A DNA stretch of 64,000 nucleotides from Hetaerina americana (lineage: Eukaryota; Arthropoda; Insecta; Odonata; Calopterygidae): assembly GCA_022747635.1 (NCBI GenBank), contig JAKTNV010000023.1, positions 2,626,848 through 2,690,847 of the forward strand, written 5' to 3'. The position numbers and the translations under genes were made by a program. Below the pieces are notes generated by a model. The model saw only the letters and a program-made list of their open reading frames with translations. It had not been told where the DNA came from and ran no database searches. Below, in pieces: positions 32,902 through 60,639 of this stretch; position 1 is the stretch's first letter, and each line of letters starts with the position of its first letter.

Positions 32902-34020
32902 TGTATACCACATTTTTTTTTTTTTAAGGTAATCTACCGGTTAAGGTAGGTTTTTTGATGGACACAACTACCAAACAAATATTTTGTGACTACTAACAAA
33001 ACACGACCCTAAATTCTACTCTACACCAGGTCCCTCTTCATCTCTGAGTACTTTCTTCCTCCCTTCATCCCATCCAACATCCCTATCCTGTTCCTTCCCT
33101 TTCCTCTTTTGCCCAACATTCTACCCTCTATCACAGTCTTCAACATCCCACTGCCGGTCAATACCCCCTTCATCCACTTTTCCTGCCTCCATAGGATTGC
33201 TCCCAACAAACCCCTCTCTTCGCCCACCATACCAAGTACTTCCTCATTTGTTTTCTTCTCTGTCCATTTCACCTTTTCCATTCTTCTCCACACCCACATT
33301 TCAAAAGCCTCCAGTCTACGTCTATCCTCCTGCTTCAATGACCACGTTTCCGCGCCGTACATAGCTACGCTCCATATCAAAGTTTTTACGAGTCTTTTCT
33401 TAACATCCTTACTCAAAGTCCCCGTCATCAACTCCCTCCTCCTCGTGAAAGCCTCTTTGCCTAGCGCAATTCTTCTCCTTACGTCCCTACTACTTTGACC
33501 GTGTTGGTCCAAAACACTACCGAGATACGTAAACTGTTCTACCTGCTCTAGTTTTTGCCCTCTTACTTTAATGTTAAGATTAGCCTTTTTCTTTCTAGAA
33601 AATCGCATAACCTTTGTTTTATTAATGTTGATTCTCATCCCATACCTGTCGCACTGAATTTCCAATTCACTAAGCAATGCTTGCAGCCCCTTGGCTGACT
33701 GACAAACTAAAGCTTGGTCATCAGCAAACCTAACTGATTTTACGAATCCCCCGCCCACTTTCATTCCTACCTCGAGTTCTTCCCATGCCTCTTTGATCAT
33801 TTCCTCTGCATACAGGTTGAACAGCAACGGTGATAATGGGCAACCCTGCCTTAAACCTCTTCCTAACACTGCCCATCCTGACTCCCCGTTTCCCACCCTC
33901 ACCTGAGCAGTCTGAGACATGTGCAGGTTGCGGATTAGCCTCCTTTCCCTCCAATCTATTCCTATTTTCTGCAATATACTCATTAGTTTGTACACCACGT
34001 ATTAGTTTGTATACCACATT
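32902..34020 (-). mobile_element. RTE-like retrotransposon, 5'-truncated copy with target-site duplication
   Basis: The minus-strand element spans about 32913-34000 and is flanked by a 13-bp direct repeat, TGTATACCACATT, at 32902-32914 and 34008-34020. This is the target-site duplication. The 3' end has oligo(T) (minus-strand A tail) followed by the same 3' UTR as the 25-kb copy. The 5' end is cut inside the RT. Near the cut, a short piece ATTAGTTTGTA is repeated (33982 and 34001), a sign of strand jumping during 5' completion. Confidence 0.9.
33021..33998 (-). pseudogene. RTE reverse transcriptase fragment
   Basis: Continuous frame from LMSILQKIG through GLRQGCPLSPLLFNLYAE and FADDQALV (codons at 33717-33728) to the natural C-terminus SEMKRDLV. 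It lacks motif A (FEKAFD) because of 5' truncation, so it cannot be an active polymerase. No internal stop. It differs from the 25-kb copy at only scattered residues. Confidence 0.88.
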
Positions 34021-34496
34021 ATATGCCCAAAAATAAAAATGGCTTTAAATGATGTGTATGGAATGTGAAATATTATAGCAACTAAAAAATCTAACCTGCC
34101 TACTTTCACGGAGTTAATACATTGTTTCACGGAGTTAATGCTGAATTAAGACCACAATATGCTGCAAAGGAAACAGATGGGTGTTCCATGGTAAGAAAAC
34201 ATATTGTTTGCTAAGTATGTCTTAAGGCGTAAGTGAGGGTAACCGCCCTTAGGGGTCGTTTCCAGTGAAGAACTTTTGCCTGAGACAGTGCAGTGGGAAT
34301 ACTTTTCTTCATATTTCCTTCCAATTACCATATGTGCAATCCAACTTTTTACTCATTATTATAATGTCTGAGGCAATGTCACCATTCTGCGATCCACAGT
34401 TTTATTAAGTTATATTATATTCAAAGTAAAACTATTCAGGGATGAGGGTAAAAATAAACTTAACATTTCCGTCAAAAGGATTTAATATTTCATGAT

Positions 34497-34528
34497 CATG
34501 GTTTCGATGCTGCGCATCATCATCAGGT
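34497..34528 (-). ncRNA. hammerhead-like motif at PLE 3' end
   Basis: The minus strand reads ACCTGATGAT, a 5-bp stem (GATGC/GCATC, loop GCA), then GAAACCATG. CTGATGA and GAAA are both present. A T between CTGATGA and stem II departs from the canonical hammerhead, so activity is uncertain. The following minus-strand sequence (TGAAATATTAAATC) is shared with 45754-45923. Confidence 0.45.
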
Positions 34529-35165
34529 AATGTACATCAACATTTTTCAACTTAGATAGTCTGGCTCCAAGAGGGGAGTCAGGGAGAGGAGAGAGGGTAA
34601 GGTAGGGGGAGTAAGGGAGAGGGGGTAAGTTGAGTTTAGGTGCAGCAGCCAATTAATGGTCTAGGGGAGGGGGAGGCTATGTATTGGAAGGTTACTGGCT
34701 CAAATTTGTAATAGTTTAAAATATTTAAGTGATCATTAAATGAAAAATACTCCACCATTCTTAGAAATTGCAGCAGAAAAAACAAACATTGTGTTCTACG
34801 TTTAATTAGGGGGGTGTTTGTCTACAATGGTTTGGCCTTTATCAAGGGACAGTCGATGATCATCACTGCCTTGGTGGGGGTAGGCTTGGTGCGGAAAGTT
34901 ATTGGAGTCTTTTAAGAATTTTAGGAGGGAACGGGAGAGGTATAATGTTTCATTGACCACCTCTAACCTGTCAGACTGAAGGGATTGCCAAAGTTCCTAC
35001 TCCTCCAAAGCGTTCAACCTGTGTTCTTTCATTTCTGTATGAAGAATGTCTGCTGTGAAGTTACTGGTGTGATTTTTATCGTAGAGGTGTTTGGCGAATT
35101 GGGATCTATTGTCTTTCTTTGTGAGGCATGAATGTCCTTTGATCCTAATATTGATATTTTATGTA
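34497..35165 (-). mobile_element. Penelope-like element 3' fragment (GIY-YIG region)
   Basis: Minus-strand reading from 35165 downward gives IRIKGHSCLTKKDNRSQFAK, then HLYDKNHTSNF and LNALEE, the pattern of the C-terminal part of PLE GIY-YIG endonucleases (R.KEH ... FA.HL...H ... LE). A stop follows LNALEE and the rest decays. Further downstream on the same strand sits the hammerhead-like motif at 34497-34528, where PLE termini usually carry one. The catalytic GIY/YIG residues themselves are lost. Confidence 0.55.
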
Positions 35166-35280
35166 TATATCTATATATATATATATACACACACACACAC
35201 ATAAATGTTGATATTAGGATCAAAGAACACCGCTCATGCTACACAGAGAATGACAATAGATCCCAATACTTCCGTAACTG
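35095..35280. repeat. inverted repeat of PLE sequence around a TA/CA microsatellite
   Basis: The left arm (about 35095-35159) and right arm (about 35203-35280) are diverged inverted copies. Each contains GGATCTATTGTC or its complement and TTTGATCCTAATAT or its complement. They enclose (TA)n(CA)n at 35160-35202. The right arm read on the + strand repeats IRIKEH and NDNRSQ of the PLE. This is a head-to-head PLE fragment pair. Confidence 0.75.
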
Positions 35281-36866
35281 ACCCTGGTGTGAAAGGTGAC
35301 CTTTTCAAAGTGCACTGATTGTGAGTGGTGGTCATCATAAAACTTGAGTAAATTCCAGTATATCAATAATTGCAAACATAATTTTTGCCTAATGTTTCAA
35401 AAACGGTGATGATTGTACTAGGCAGATTTTACTGTTGTCCAATAATGGTGTGTGAATGGAGTATCATCATCACCTGTTAAGCCTTTTTACTGTAGTAATG
35501 TAGGTATTTATTTCCAAAAAAATACTTCAATAAATGTAAAAGTTTGGGCTCTACAGTGAAGTATAGTCTTTGAGCCAAATTCACTGTTAACCAATATTTA
35601 TGATGTTTTGTGTATTTTATTATGCTGTGAATCGGAAGTATTTAGCCAAGTTAATGTTGATTAATTTCATGTTTTGTTTCCATCTGTCAACATTCTTGCC
35701 TTCATTCTCCACTTCGAAGTTTAAATTTTATCATAAGGCAGCTAGAACATATGCAAGGCCGCTTATGGCCATAAAATGTTTTGGAAGCTCTACAGTAATT
35801 TCTGAAATTCGGTAATATTATTATGTATTCGTTTATTAAATACATATCTATTTTTTCAGTATTCGTTTTTGACATTCAATGGCAACAATCATGATATTGA
35901 AATCTGGAAAGTTTGAAAGTTCAGAGCATGTTTTTACACTGCCTCTGCAGTGCCACAGAGCAACACTTCTGATATACATTGCGACCATTTGTGCTCATTA
36001 ATAGATGACATTAAGTTAATTTATTATTAAACATTTGAACTGGTCCAACTCGTGAACATCAATACTACACTCATACTGCAGGACAACTTTGGGAGGTTAA
36101 GTACAATTAGTGAGTTGACACTTTCTGCAGAAGGGAACACATTGATGCAACACAAAAAATGTATGGAAGTTCGCTTAATAATTTCTTGCTTTCTGATACA
36201 ACTTTTATCACGCTTTCAGTCTACACTTCTATTTTTAATTGATAAATACACCAGATATTAATGATAACTATTTTTCTAAAATACATAGGAATGGCAAAGT
36301 AAAAGATTCATTTTAGAATAAAAAAAGGTATCGTAAATTCAACACACATTACTTAATATGATGTTCCCTACCTTCTAACAAAATGCGTTATTTTAGGTCT
36401 CTTTTCAAGAATTATAGGCCGTTAAAACTAAAAAAATATTGGTCGACAATTCTGAACATGTCTTGTGTCAACGCCATGATAAATTTCACCCAAATTCAAA
36501 TTGGTGGGTTTCGTGGCGGGCAGGGTATGAACTGAGATGGAATAAATCTTAATTCACTCTGAAGAGTGATCAAAAGTGAACATATGATGGCTCTTGCAAC
36601 CAGAAATACGAGCATTATTTCGGAAGAGTACGAGGCCACGGATCTGTGCAATTCAAGCAATATCGACAGTGCTGCCGCCTCAATGCATGCTTGAAAATTT
36701 TCGGCGCTTTAGCCTACGATACCTTAAACTGAATTCGCACCTCTTATCCAATGTTGCCACGTTGAATTTAAAGTTCACCTTGCTGGATGTGTAATGTTTG
36801 GGACTTTGATCGCGTTTAAACATTCAGGAATAACATGTTAATCGCCTGAGTTCAGTAGTGCGCAAA
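35281..36866 (+). promoter_or_regulatory. region upstream of DNAJC25
   Basis: The distal part (to about 36400) holds nothing recognised. The last 450 bp show more CpG than the surroundings and probably contain the promoter and 5' UTR of DNAJC25. No TATA box was assigned. Confidence 0.4.
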
Positions 36867-51456
<14,590 letters not shown>

Positions 51457-51939
51457 GTGAGTACAAAATATAATGAACTACTTTATTTGCTAGCTTGTGG
51501 TGTTTAATGTTATAGTAATAGGCTATTTGTAGATGAAATTTAAATACCTTGGAAATTGATGGTACCAAATTGAGAGAACTGACACTTTATGGGAAAAGAT
51601 AAACTTATTCCTCAAAATGAATCTTGTGTGTATGTGCCTATAATGTCAAATTGGAATTGCTATCATTATTGGGAGTCAAAATTTCTGGAATAGAAGAGAT
51701 ATTTACTTATTAATGCATTGCTTTAGTGTCATCAAAGATAAAATAAGCACACCAATGCATTTTGTACCACAGCATATGGCATAGAGTGCAAATATAGACA
51801 CACACTTATCTTCCCATTTGTTACATCGCAATGAATTCACTGTGATTTTAAGACAGTGTAACTGAAGCTGAGTGGTTACTTCCTCTTAATGTTTGGGTTA
51901 ATGGCCATAACAGATTAATTAAGTGGGAGAGGAGGGATC
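51457..51939. other. start of DNAJC25 intron 4, unassigned
   Basis: Follows the GTGAGT donor; no recognised repeat. Confidence 0.5.
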
Positions 51940-52205
51940 GAGATGGTGCGGACGCTAGCGTAATGGCTTCCCACCCAGAGGACCCGGCTTCAAATCCCAG
52001 CGGTGTTGCATATTTTTCAGAGGTATCTCGATCCCTACTTGAGGTGCTTTGTGGAGGGCACTTTGAGTAAGTACGCCGTCCGTCGGATGGGACGTTATGC
52101 TGTGGACCCCTTGGCGCCTTTCGTAAAGAGCTTCATCTTTCCTTGCCCATCTCCTTTGGCGCAAATGACCTCAGCTGTCAGTCGCCTCCCCTCAATACTA
52201 CTACC
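51940..52205 (+). mobile_element. tRNA-derived SINE, family 2
   Basis: The head GATGGTGCGGACGCTAGCG with TGGCTTCCCACCCAGAGG and B-box-like CGGCTTCAAATCCCAG is followed by a GC-richer body (GGACGTTATGCTGTGGACCC; CAAATGACCTCAGCTGTCAG; TCGCCTCCC). An older copy lies at 18740-18990. The ORFs drawn through it are not genes. Confidence 0.7.
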
Positions 52206-55200
52206 CATCCCAAGAGATCCCATTTGCTTTGAGAGAAAGATTTATCCAAATTTGCTCTGCAAAATATATTTCCTTGTGATGCTCATGTTGTGGCTGCCTC
52301 CCCTTTCCTCACCATTGCTTACCCTGGATTGTTGGGTACTAATGTTTTTTCCCATCAATGACGCATGCGTTATCTATATAAAAATGTTCATATGATCGAA
52401 AAAAATGACAATGCACGTTAAGTACAATGAAAATTGAAAAAATCCAAACACTTACACACTTATGTACCCTATAAAAATAAATTAGCCTGGAAGCATGCCT
52501 TTCTAATTGAATTCTATTTTATACAAATCTGCTACTGTTACAGTTATTTCATCTCATAAATCCATGAGAAAAAGAAGAAATGTATAATTTCTCTAATTCA
52601 TTTATTCTAATCCATAGTACGTCACGTATACATAGAGTACGTTGTATTATATACATATAAATATATAATAGGATAAGATACATTTTCTGGCAGCCTCGCG
52701 ATTTCCTTTTTCTTTCGCGAAATTAATGAATTCTAGCTTAAATATGGCTGTATACGCTTTTCTTCTCACAATATTTATCTTCATGGGTAATTTTCTTGAG
52801 AAAATTTTAAATTATAAAAGCTTAACTCATTTCTGGTTTGAAAGAATCACCATGTAGGTGGCACTTCCATAGAAGTCGGAGGGTGTCTAGAACAGCTGAG
52901 CACTGATACTAATAAAGCAAAGTAAAGCAGACAAAACAAGAAAATTCCATTACATTTATTCTCTTATTTTTTTATATTTGATTTGCTGAAAGTTAATTTA
53001 AACAGCAAATAAAATGACACACAAACCTATGTCTCATTTCGACTTAAGAATCACAGCAAAAAAGCTATATGGCGGCATATTGTGTTGGCTAGCATATATT
53101 GTTTATTGTTTTAGATACAGGATGATGTTTATTGATGATGATACACTATGATGTTTAGATGCGCAGCATCCAAACAAAGATAACTGTGAAGCCCTGGGTG
53201 CACGGTATCTATACGAATTCATGATAACTACCAAGTCCTGGATGTGCGTTATACATAAGGTGCATGTTATCATTGGGAAAATACGGTACTTGGTATTTTC
53301 CACTCTTATCAAAAGTATCGGAGAAGCATGCATCACCAGGAACCTGATGGCCTGGGCAATCAATGCAAAGAGGGGACAGGACAGGAACAGGGTCATTTTT
53401 GTTGCCTCCAGCGTCTGCACATTTGCAGCCAGCATATGACACCTCTCTCTATCAGGGTGAAATGTCATTTTGTCAAATTACCAGGAATGCCAAAGAATAC
53501 AATCTAAAGCAATGCCTTCATGTGTGCGTTATTCCATTTCCAGTTGTACACGAAGGTGATTATCAATCCGTGGGAAATGTTCAACTCAAATTATTGATTT
53601 GGCTATCCTGCTCAAATAGATTATTGCAGTAACTGTCCATTTGATATAAGAATTTTATCTGACAATTTTTTGGTAATAAATTATTCATTTATTCTGATTT
53701 CTATCTTGGAAAACACCTCTCTAAGCAGCATTGTAAGAATCAAACAAATGTTAGTCAGTGTAGAGAAACTTGCATGTCGGTAAGAGTTAGCTCTTTCCCA
53801 TTTGTGTTTTTCCAATAATCCCTCCACCTCAGTTACCTTTGCACATGCATATATTACACTGTCTTGGTGCTGTATGAAGATTTTTTGGCCCTAAATACAA
53901 TTTTAACCTGTTAGAGGAAGTCAAACCTTCAACTATCCAGCTATACTCAATTGGTAATGAAAGAGGTCTTTAAGTCTCCTTTCAAATTATCGGAATTATT
54001 AGTAATTTCTCCATGAATTGTAGTACCAATATCATATTCTTTACAATAATTGTAAAAATTCAATTTGCCAGGACATTTTCTGTAACATCATCAGAATCTT
54101 CACCATTACAAAAAAGAGTGGTATTCTCAAGCCATGGCGTGATGCACAATTACTCATTCACCCCTACTAGGATCCAGGGGCTGTGTAAACAGTGAAGAAT
54201 CCACTGCATCTGGCTTATAGCAGGTTAAGGCTTATTGCTGGAGAGAAACAAACATATATGTCATTAATATTTAATGTAGCAGTGTAAAATGTTTTGATTA
54301 AACAATGAAAAGATAACACCAGTTGATGGGACTATTCCAATGTCTCTTCAGTAATTGTTTGTCTTAAATATTTACATTCCTAATTGGCAAAATTTCCAAA
54401 TTTGCAATAGCTTGGCCACTGACCACGGAGTTTGCTAATCTGTATGCTATGGGCAGTCATGAGTGACCTGGATACTACTGTGTATTAATTCAACAAATGT
54501 CAATACGAACCCATCACTCAAATCCTGAGTTATGGTAGAGCCAGACTTGTTGCAACCAGCCCTGGGATTTTTGTTTGTTTGTGGCTTTATTGTTCTACTC
54601 GAATTTCCAATATTTTCCCAGAAACACCTGGTTGAGACAAGGAATAAATAGTGATAAGGAACCTGGAAATGAGAAATTTTATTCATGTATTTGCCCTTAA
54701 TGCCACATTATAATGAGGAAGAAAGGGTGATAGAGGCTGAAAAGTGATATTGGATCTTGATAAAAAATATATTATTCCTAGGCTTGGTGACCAGGATTCC
54801 AATTTTAGGGGGAGGTGCTGTAACTCATGGATGAACTCAGGGTAGGGTGCCCAAAACATAATTGCGGATCTCTAAATGGCACCAAAAACAATAAACTGGA
54901 AACTTCTCTTTTCCCCAACTCTGCTGCTTTATCAACTTACTTTGTGAAAGTGCAAAAAGCCCTAAGTTTTTAAAATCTATTCCTATTATGAAATATAATG
55001 GATTTATTTTAGTAAACTCCTAGTTAAACAGGATCATATTTCACCTGAACCTTTTATAAGGTGGTTGTTTCTTATTCTTGAGACACTAATGATGATCCTT
55101 TAGTTAGGAAGGAAGTATTTTTGTTACCTGTGAACCAATAGTTCAGGTGATATTTCTAAAGTTGAGGTGATTTTTTGGAGCTTCACTCTTTTTGTATAAG

Positions 55201-55510
55201 GCAAAGGAATTTTACATTGACCAGTCTAGAAGAGGGTAGCATATTTTATTATAGTATTTTCTTTCTCCTTTACTAGTCACGGGGTTACCAGAAAAGGAGG
55301 CTAACTGACTAAAAAATATATAGTTAGTTATCTGTTTCATAGCCTAAAAAAATGGCTCTCAGGTAAAAAATTTGAGAGCAATGAGGAAGTCATGGATACC
55401 GTAAAGGAGTATTTTGAGAGACTTGAGGAATTGGATGATAAAACCAGTATCACAGCCATCGAGCACCATTACAAAAAATGTTTAAATCTTTATTGAGATT
55501 ATGAATAAAT
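52206..55510. other. 3.3 kb of DNAJC25 intron 4 without firm features
   Basis: Near 53140-53290 there is a repetitive pattern of GCGTTATACATAAGGTGCAT and GGGAAAATACGGTA, reminiscent of the ends of Tigger/pogo-type DNA transposons, but no transposase code. The rest is unassigned. Confidence 0.35.
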
Positions 55511-55798
55511 AAAAAAAATCATAAACACAGTAATCAACCCGAAGGTCGGTTTAGTAGGTGATGGTGGAGATCACCCAGTACTAAGCCATATACGGCGTGT
55601 GGAAATTCATTCATCAGGGTAGGGGGGCCAGTTCCTTTCCCTGTGCCGGTTATGGTTTCCCAGGAAGATCTGGTACCCGAAAAATCTCTTTAGCTTGGGT
55701 GGAGCTGCAGGTGCCCAGAGTGCCTTGCCATGGGAATGGAACCCAGGACCCTCCAGTCAGCAGTCCAACGCCCTACCCACTGGACTACCGTAACCCAC
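55511..55798 (-). mobile_element. tRNA-derived SINE, family 1, full length with target-site duplication
   Basis: Highly similar throughout to 27991-28276. The tRNA-like head on the minus strand has TAGTCCAGTGGGTAGGGCG and a slightly mutated B box (GGGTTCCATTCCC). It is flanked by TATGAATAAAT at 55500-55510 and TATGAAGAAAT at 55799-55809, an 11-bp target-site duplication with one mismatch. Confidence 0.88.
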
Positions 55799-55809
55799 TA
55801 TGAAGAAAT

Positions 55810-58800
55810 ATAAAGTGAAAAAAAAACTAAAAAAGTTTTTCGTTATCAGGCCGGAAACTTTTCACCTCACCCTTTCATTGCAGTATGACCTAGGCTTGCT
55901 TTTTTTCTTTACTTTCACCGTCTCTAAATTAAGCGTGGTGGAGAGCAGTACAATTTATTTCTGGTCTTCCACTTTACAACACAAATCTCGGCTATGACAT
56001 CAAATAATATCTCAAACTTAAATCGCTCTTTTTCCTTCAGTTTATTAGGGTTTTCTTTGTGTTTATTCTGACAGTGCCATGCATATCTGTTATGTTAGCA
56101 AAAAGAATTTGTGCAAGATGTGGAGATCTGTAGTAATTATTCATTACCGTACAATATCCTCTTTCCATTAATAGCATCATCTAAAATAATATCATTAGTG
56201 GCGACAGTGGGTGATGCTAATACTCTTCAAGGAACTTAGTGCCATTTCCAGAGTATTTGATGCTTGATCATATGCATCCAGAATCAGATTCACATAGCAT
56301 GTAGGTCTTGGTACAAAATCTTGCCATTTTTGTGGGATGAACTGCTTCCATCACTAGATATCTTTGTAAAGCATCAAGCTTTCATCTATTGATAGGTAAG
56401 CTTTGAAAATTTGTCATTTAGCCAAATATTGACAAATACTGTTAAGTTTTGGATTAGGTTGATTTCCTGTATCAAAAGAGCTGTTGTCTGTAAAATGTAG
56501 TTACTGTTTGAGAAGAATGTATCTGCAATAGAATATGATTGTTGAAATAAAAGGGGCTAACAGTGATGGTTTCTTTGGCCAATACATTTATTCTTTTGCC
56601 TTTTTAATTATCCCTTGAAGAATAATCAGAGTGAAAAATGTTACGTTTCTTGAGAATTTAAAGGGTACAGGGGTTGATGTCTAGAAAGTGTGGTAATTAT
56701 AGTTGGGTTTATGATTTGAGAAACATCCTTTTGTTTCCTTTACAATTAAATTTATTAATTCAACACTAAAATTCATACAGAATTCTAGAAATTTCCAACA
56801 TCATCACCTGCATCCATTTTGACTTGGTGTTGTGATGAAAGGGAATTGAGGTGGTGCTAGAGATTGTGAGTTAATTTCACACCAATGCCTAACAACTGAA
56901 AAGGGCAAATTATTTTTATCCAGAAATAAAGGTTATATTTAGAGAACAAGTTAATTCAGTAACACAATAAGTTATGCTAAAATACAAATATGTAAAGGTA
57001 TAAAAAAATTATGAAACAAAATAAAATAGCCCTAGTATGTTGAGTAAATGAAAGGATAGGAGGTTAGAAAAGTGTTTTATGATCAATCGATTATGGTATG
57101 TGAATGCTAATTTATTACAATGGAGACTTTTTTGTTGGATATTAAAAGGGGAACAAAGGGATAATTCAAAATTGACTTAAATATCTTGAGGAAAACTGAA
57201 CATAAACAAGCAAGGAAATTTGGGCAAAAACTGAAGAAAAATGTCAACAAAGTGATTACAGGAGGTTGCTTGTAAAATTTGGCAAAGAAGCAGCGGGTAA
57301 CATAGGAAATGAAATCTAAGACAAAAAGAAATAGGAACTGACTCTATGTATACGACTCTATGTTTGCACTTACTCTTTTAACAGTAAATGAAAAACAAAC
57401 AACAAATAAAAGACCCAGCTAAGATGACAAAATAGTATTTCACGTGTGTAAGCACAGTAATTATTGAAATATATTAAACTAGTATGAAAAGTGAACAGTT
57501 AATATAATACAGTATACACACCCATGTGGATAATATTGGGACTACTTAACAAAGAAAGTAGGAGCTAGTCAGTGTAAATTACTGTTTGAAATGTGGTGCC
57601 CCAAATCCAATATGGTGAAATCATTTCAGTGCCTGCTTACCTGCCCGTAACTGGGACATAAAAATTGGATAAGAGGTTATTTATTTTCAGTTTAATTTTG
57701 AGAGGCCCTCTATCCCTTAATATTAATGGTTGTAGTCAAGCAAATATGTTGCGATTATTTCTTGGAACTTCATTTCACATCTTCTAATCCTGGCTTCCGA
57801 ACAAAGTGTTTCATGACTGTTAGCAGATGCAGTTATTTTGAGTTTCTCCCATTAATTGAATGGAAAACGCTCAATTTATCTTATCAGGTAGCGATTGGAT
57901 CTCTCAATCTATAGAGCGGTATACATTTAGTTAAGTAAGCCCTGTTTACCAAGTTGATTCCACAGTTTGTTCATATTATAATGTTGGTTTGTGATTTAAT
58001 ATAATATTTTTGTAATTATCTGTGGAAATAGTGTTTAATCTAAGGAGTTCATTATTTACGGCATACTGCAAAAAAACCAAAGTTCCATTATAAAAATATT
58101 TACAATGCGGTGGAGCTATGTTTGTTGCATTAATCAAAACAAGTTTCCTCATGCAAGTTAAATGAATGTAACTTTTCAATAAAATTGAGATTTTCTGATA
58201 ACACCCCCACAGTATTGTCTAACACCTTAGAAATAGAGATATGCACTCCCTTGTGAAATGTACTTTCTCAAAACTAAAACCTTTTCATTATAAAACCAGT
58301 CTTTTCTTTCATTGGGAAAGCACTTCATATGTCCACAGCTTGCCTGAAAAAACTGGAAAAGTACGGAATTACTTATAAACTGAAAATATTATTCCTCAAA
58401 TTAGAGCCTAAAACAGTTGCTTATTGTCTTTCATTGGTTTTCTATTGGCATTGCTCGACATGTTTCATATATTTCCCCTATCATTGTAATTTTAGATACC
58501 ACAATGCATATATTTTGCATATTCATCTATCCTGTTGAGGAGCATAAATGGACCATAATGGAAAGTGGAATTTCAAATGATCTCATCCCCAACTTCATGC
58601 CAATATGTGTGTTCATATAAATCAGGTATTACTTGGATAATATTATAGTAGTAGGATGAAAATGATGGATCCATATGATATTTTAGTGTACCATATGGAT
58701 TATATGGTGCTGTGATTCTTAAATGAGTCTGCATAATACAGTACAAAACCTGGTAGTAGTATTTTCTTTTATTTTAAAAGAATAAAAAAGTGGATTAATA

Positions 58801-59189
58801 CTTAAATCTGCATTTTTGATCTCAAAACAAATACTGGCACTGCAGTTAATTTCGATCGTAAGTAGGTATAATTGGACAGTGTTGCAGTAGATGTAATGGA
58901 TTGTTTGATTGTTAACTGTGATAGTGTACATAGATATGCTGCACTTAGGTTTGAGAATATGCCTCTGTGGAACAAAAGAATTTGAATCGTGGAAACTGCC
59001 TTCATTTTACTCCTGAATTTTTCAAGCAATGACATATGCTAAGAATCTGTTTACATCATTTTGTTTTTTCCTTGATCCACTTTTTCCTGAGTTGTGGCTG
59101 AAAAATGTTCAAAGTGTAGAGTTTTAAATTGCCCATACAGATCTTTCTGCAATTATCACCTAGATGATGCTAGTGCTTAATAGTTGGTG
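55810..59189. other. 3.4 kb without supported features
   Basis: AT-rich intron or intergenic DNA. I searched by eye for the missing DNAJC25 C-terminal exon (GGY.KP, Trp-rich membrane segment, GPGR) and did not see it. Confidence 0.45.
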
Positions 59190-59300
59190 TATGTCATGGA
59201 TAGCATGCCATTTCTGCCGAGAGTCCTGGGTTTAAATTCAGGTGATGCCTCTGAGTACTGCCAGCTAAAATCTAAGATGTAATTTGCTGGTTATGAAACA
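59190..59300 (+). mobile_element. tRNA-like SINE head remnant
   Basis: TGGATAGCATGCCATTTCTG and TCCTGGGTTTAAATTCAGG give A- and B-box-like elements with SINE spacing. The downstream body is diverged. Confidence 0.4.
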
Positions 59301-60639
59301 TTTTTGGGAAGCTGAATGTCTCAGGAGAAGGAATTAGCTCTGATTCTACCATCACATGTGGGTACTGGTGTGGTTCACTGATTACTTCCATGGTATGCGA
59401 ATGTATGGCATGATTTATCCATGTTGGCTATTGTTGGAATTCTACAATTTGGGCACCATGCCCAAGAGTATATGCCCGTACTGATTCGGGCTGGCTCAAT
59501 GTTGAAATGATGAAAACTATGTATTCACGAATATTCTTATTTTCAAACCAGTCATTTGGAATATTATACTCACTCATATCATTTTGCCGTTTGGGGCAGT
59601 TGCGTGAGCTGATCAGTTTTACTATAATTATTTTATTTTGATAATTTTGTTTTATATGAGATAATATTGTTTTTGTTTACTTTGTTATGTATTTAGCATT
59701 AACGATGTTGGTCCAGGACTGAATATACAGCAATTTTACAGCACAATGCTCAGTGGCCAATGAAAGATCAATATATATATTTTTTAAGTTTTGGTCTTTC
59801 TCATGTGAAGTGTCCATCATATTTCAACTTAATGCCATGCATGTGGATATGGCTACTCAGGTTGCCATAATTAATGGAAGGTAGTAAGAGGAAGTAAAGA
59901 GCTATAGGGGGAGCAAAGATTCCTGGATGTATCTGTATAGCCAGGGGGTCAGTAAGTGAGTCTGATGGTGGCATTTTAGCCGAAGGCTGAAATCTATTTG
60001 AAGATAAGAACTAGGATGCTCAGCTGAGAAACCATATGTAGACATCCAGAAAGGTCTCCCCACCCAGGCAATGCCAGGAAGGCAGTTCCCTCCATGCAGG
60101 GAATTCTCCCTCTATCTATACCCAGTCATTTGGAAAGAGGAAACAAAATTTTGCCTGTACCCCTATGACAATGATTGCGTTACACTTATCTTGGGCTCCT
60201 GATGTAAGTGGATACCACGGCTTGAGTGGTATCAGTGTATTGGTTTAGGAAGAGAATCTTTGTGTGATATTACTCTGAGGGCTTTAGTAGCAAAGGAAAA
60301 GGAATGTGTTTATTCACACTCAAGAGTTAGAATACACTCATATTGCATATTTTCAAGCATAGTATGGTGGAATCCAAATAATGACCAAATGGTAACACTT
60401 TTACTCTATATATTGATGTATTACATGGCCAGTTTCAATGTATTACATCATCATCTGGTACAAATTGCAGTAAAGAGCCTTACATTTTTACTATATGTTT
60501 TGGTTAAACATATTTACTGGGTAGGGCCAAGAAGCATAGAGGGCCTAAAGTAATCACTAGAGGTTTTAAACACAGATGGCACACATTAATTTAAAGAGTG
60601 CTTGCAAAACTGTCATCAATTAAAAAAATAGCAATAGAT
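59301..60639. other. 1.3 kb without supported features
   Basis: No recognised exon or repeat. Confidence 0.45.

Noticed and set aside
51955..52395. ORFs on both strands near 52.0 kb
   Set aside because: Explained by the family 2 SINE.
53103..53468. Overlapping ORFs on both strands and Tigger-like end sequences
   Set aside because: No transposase code or paired TIRs could be located, so no mobile element was called with confidence.
55597..55803. 68-residue + strand ORF
   Set aside because: Antisense reading of the family 1 SINE; the same peptide pattern appears at the other SINE copy.
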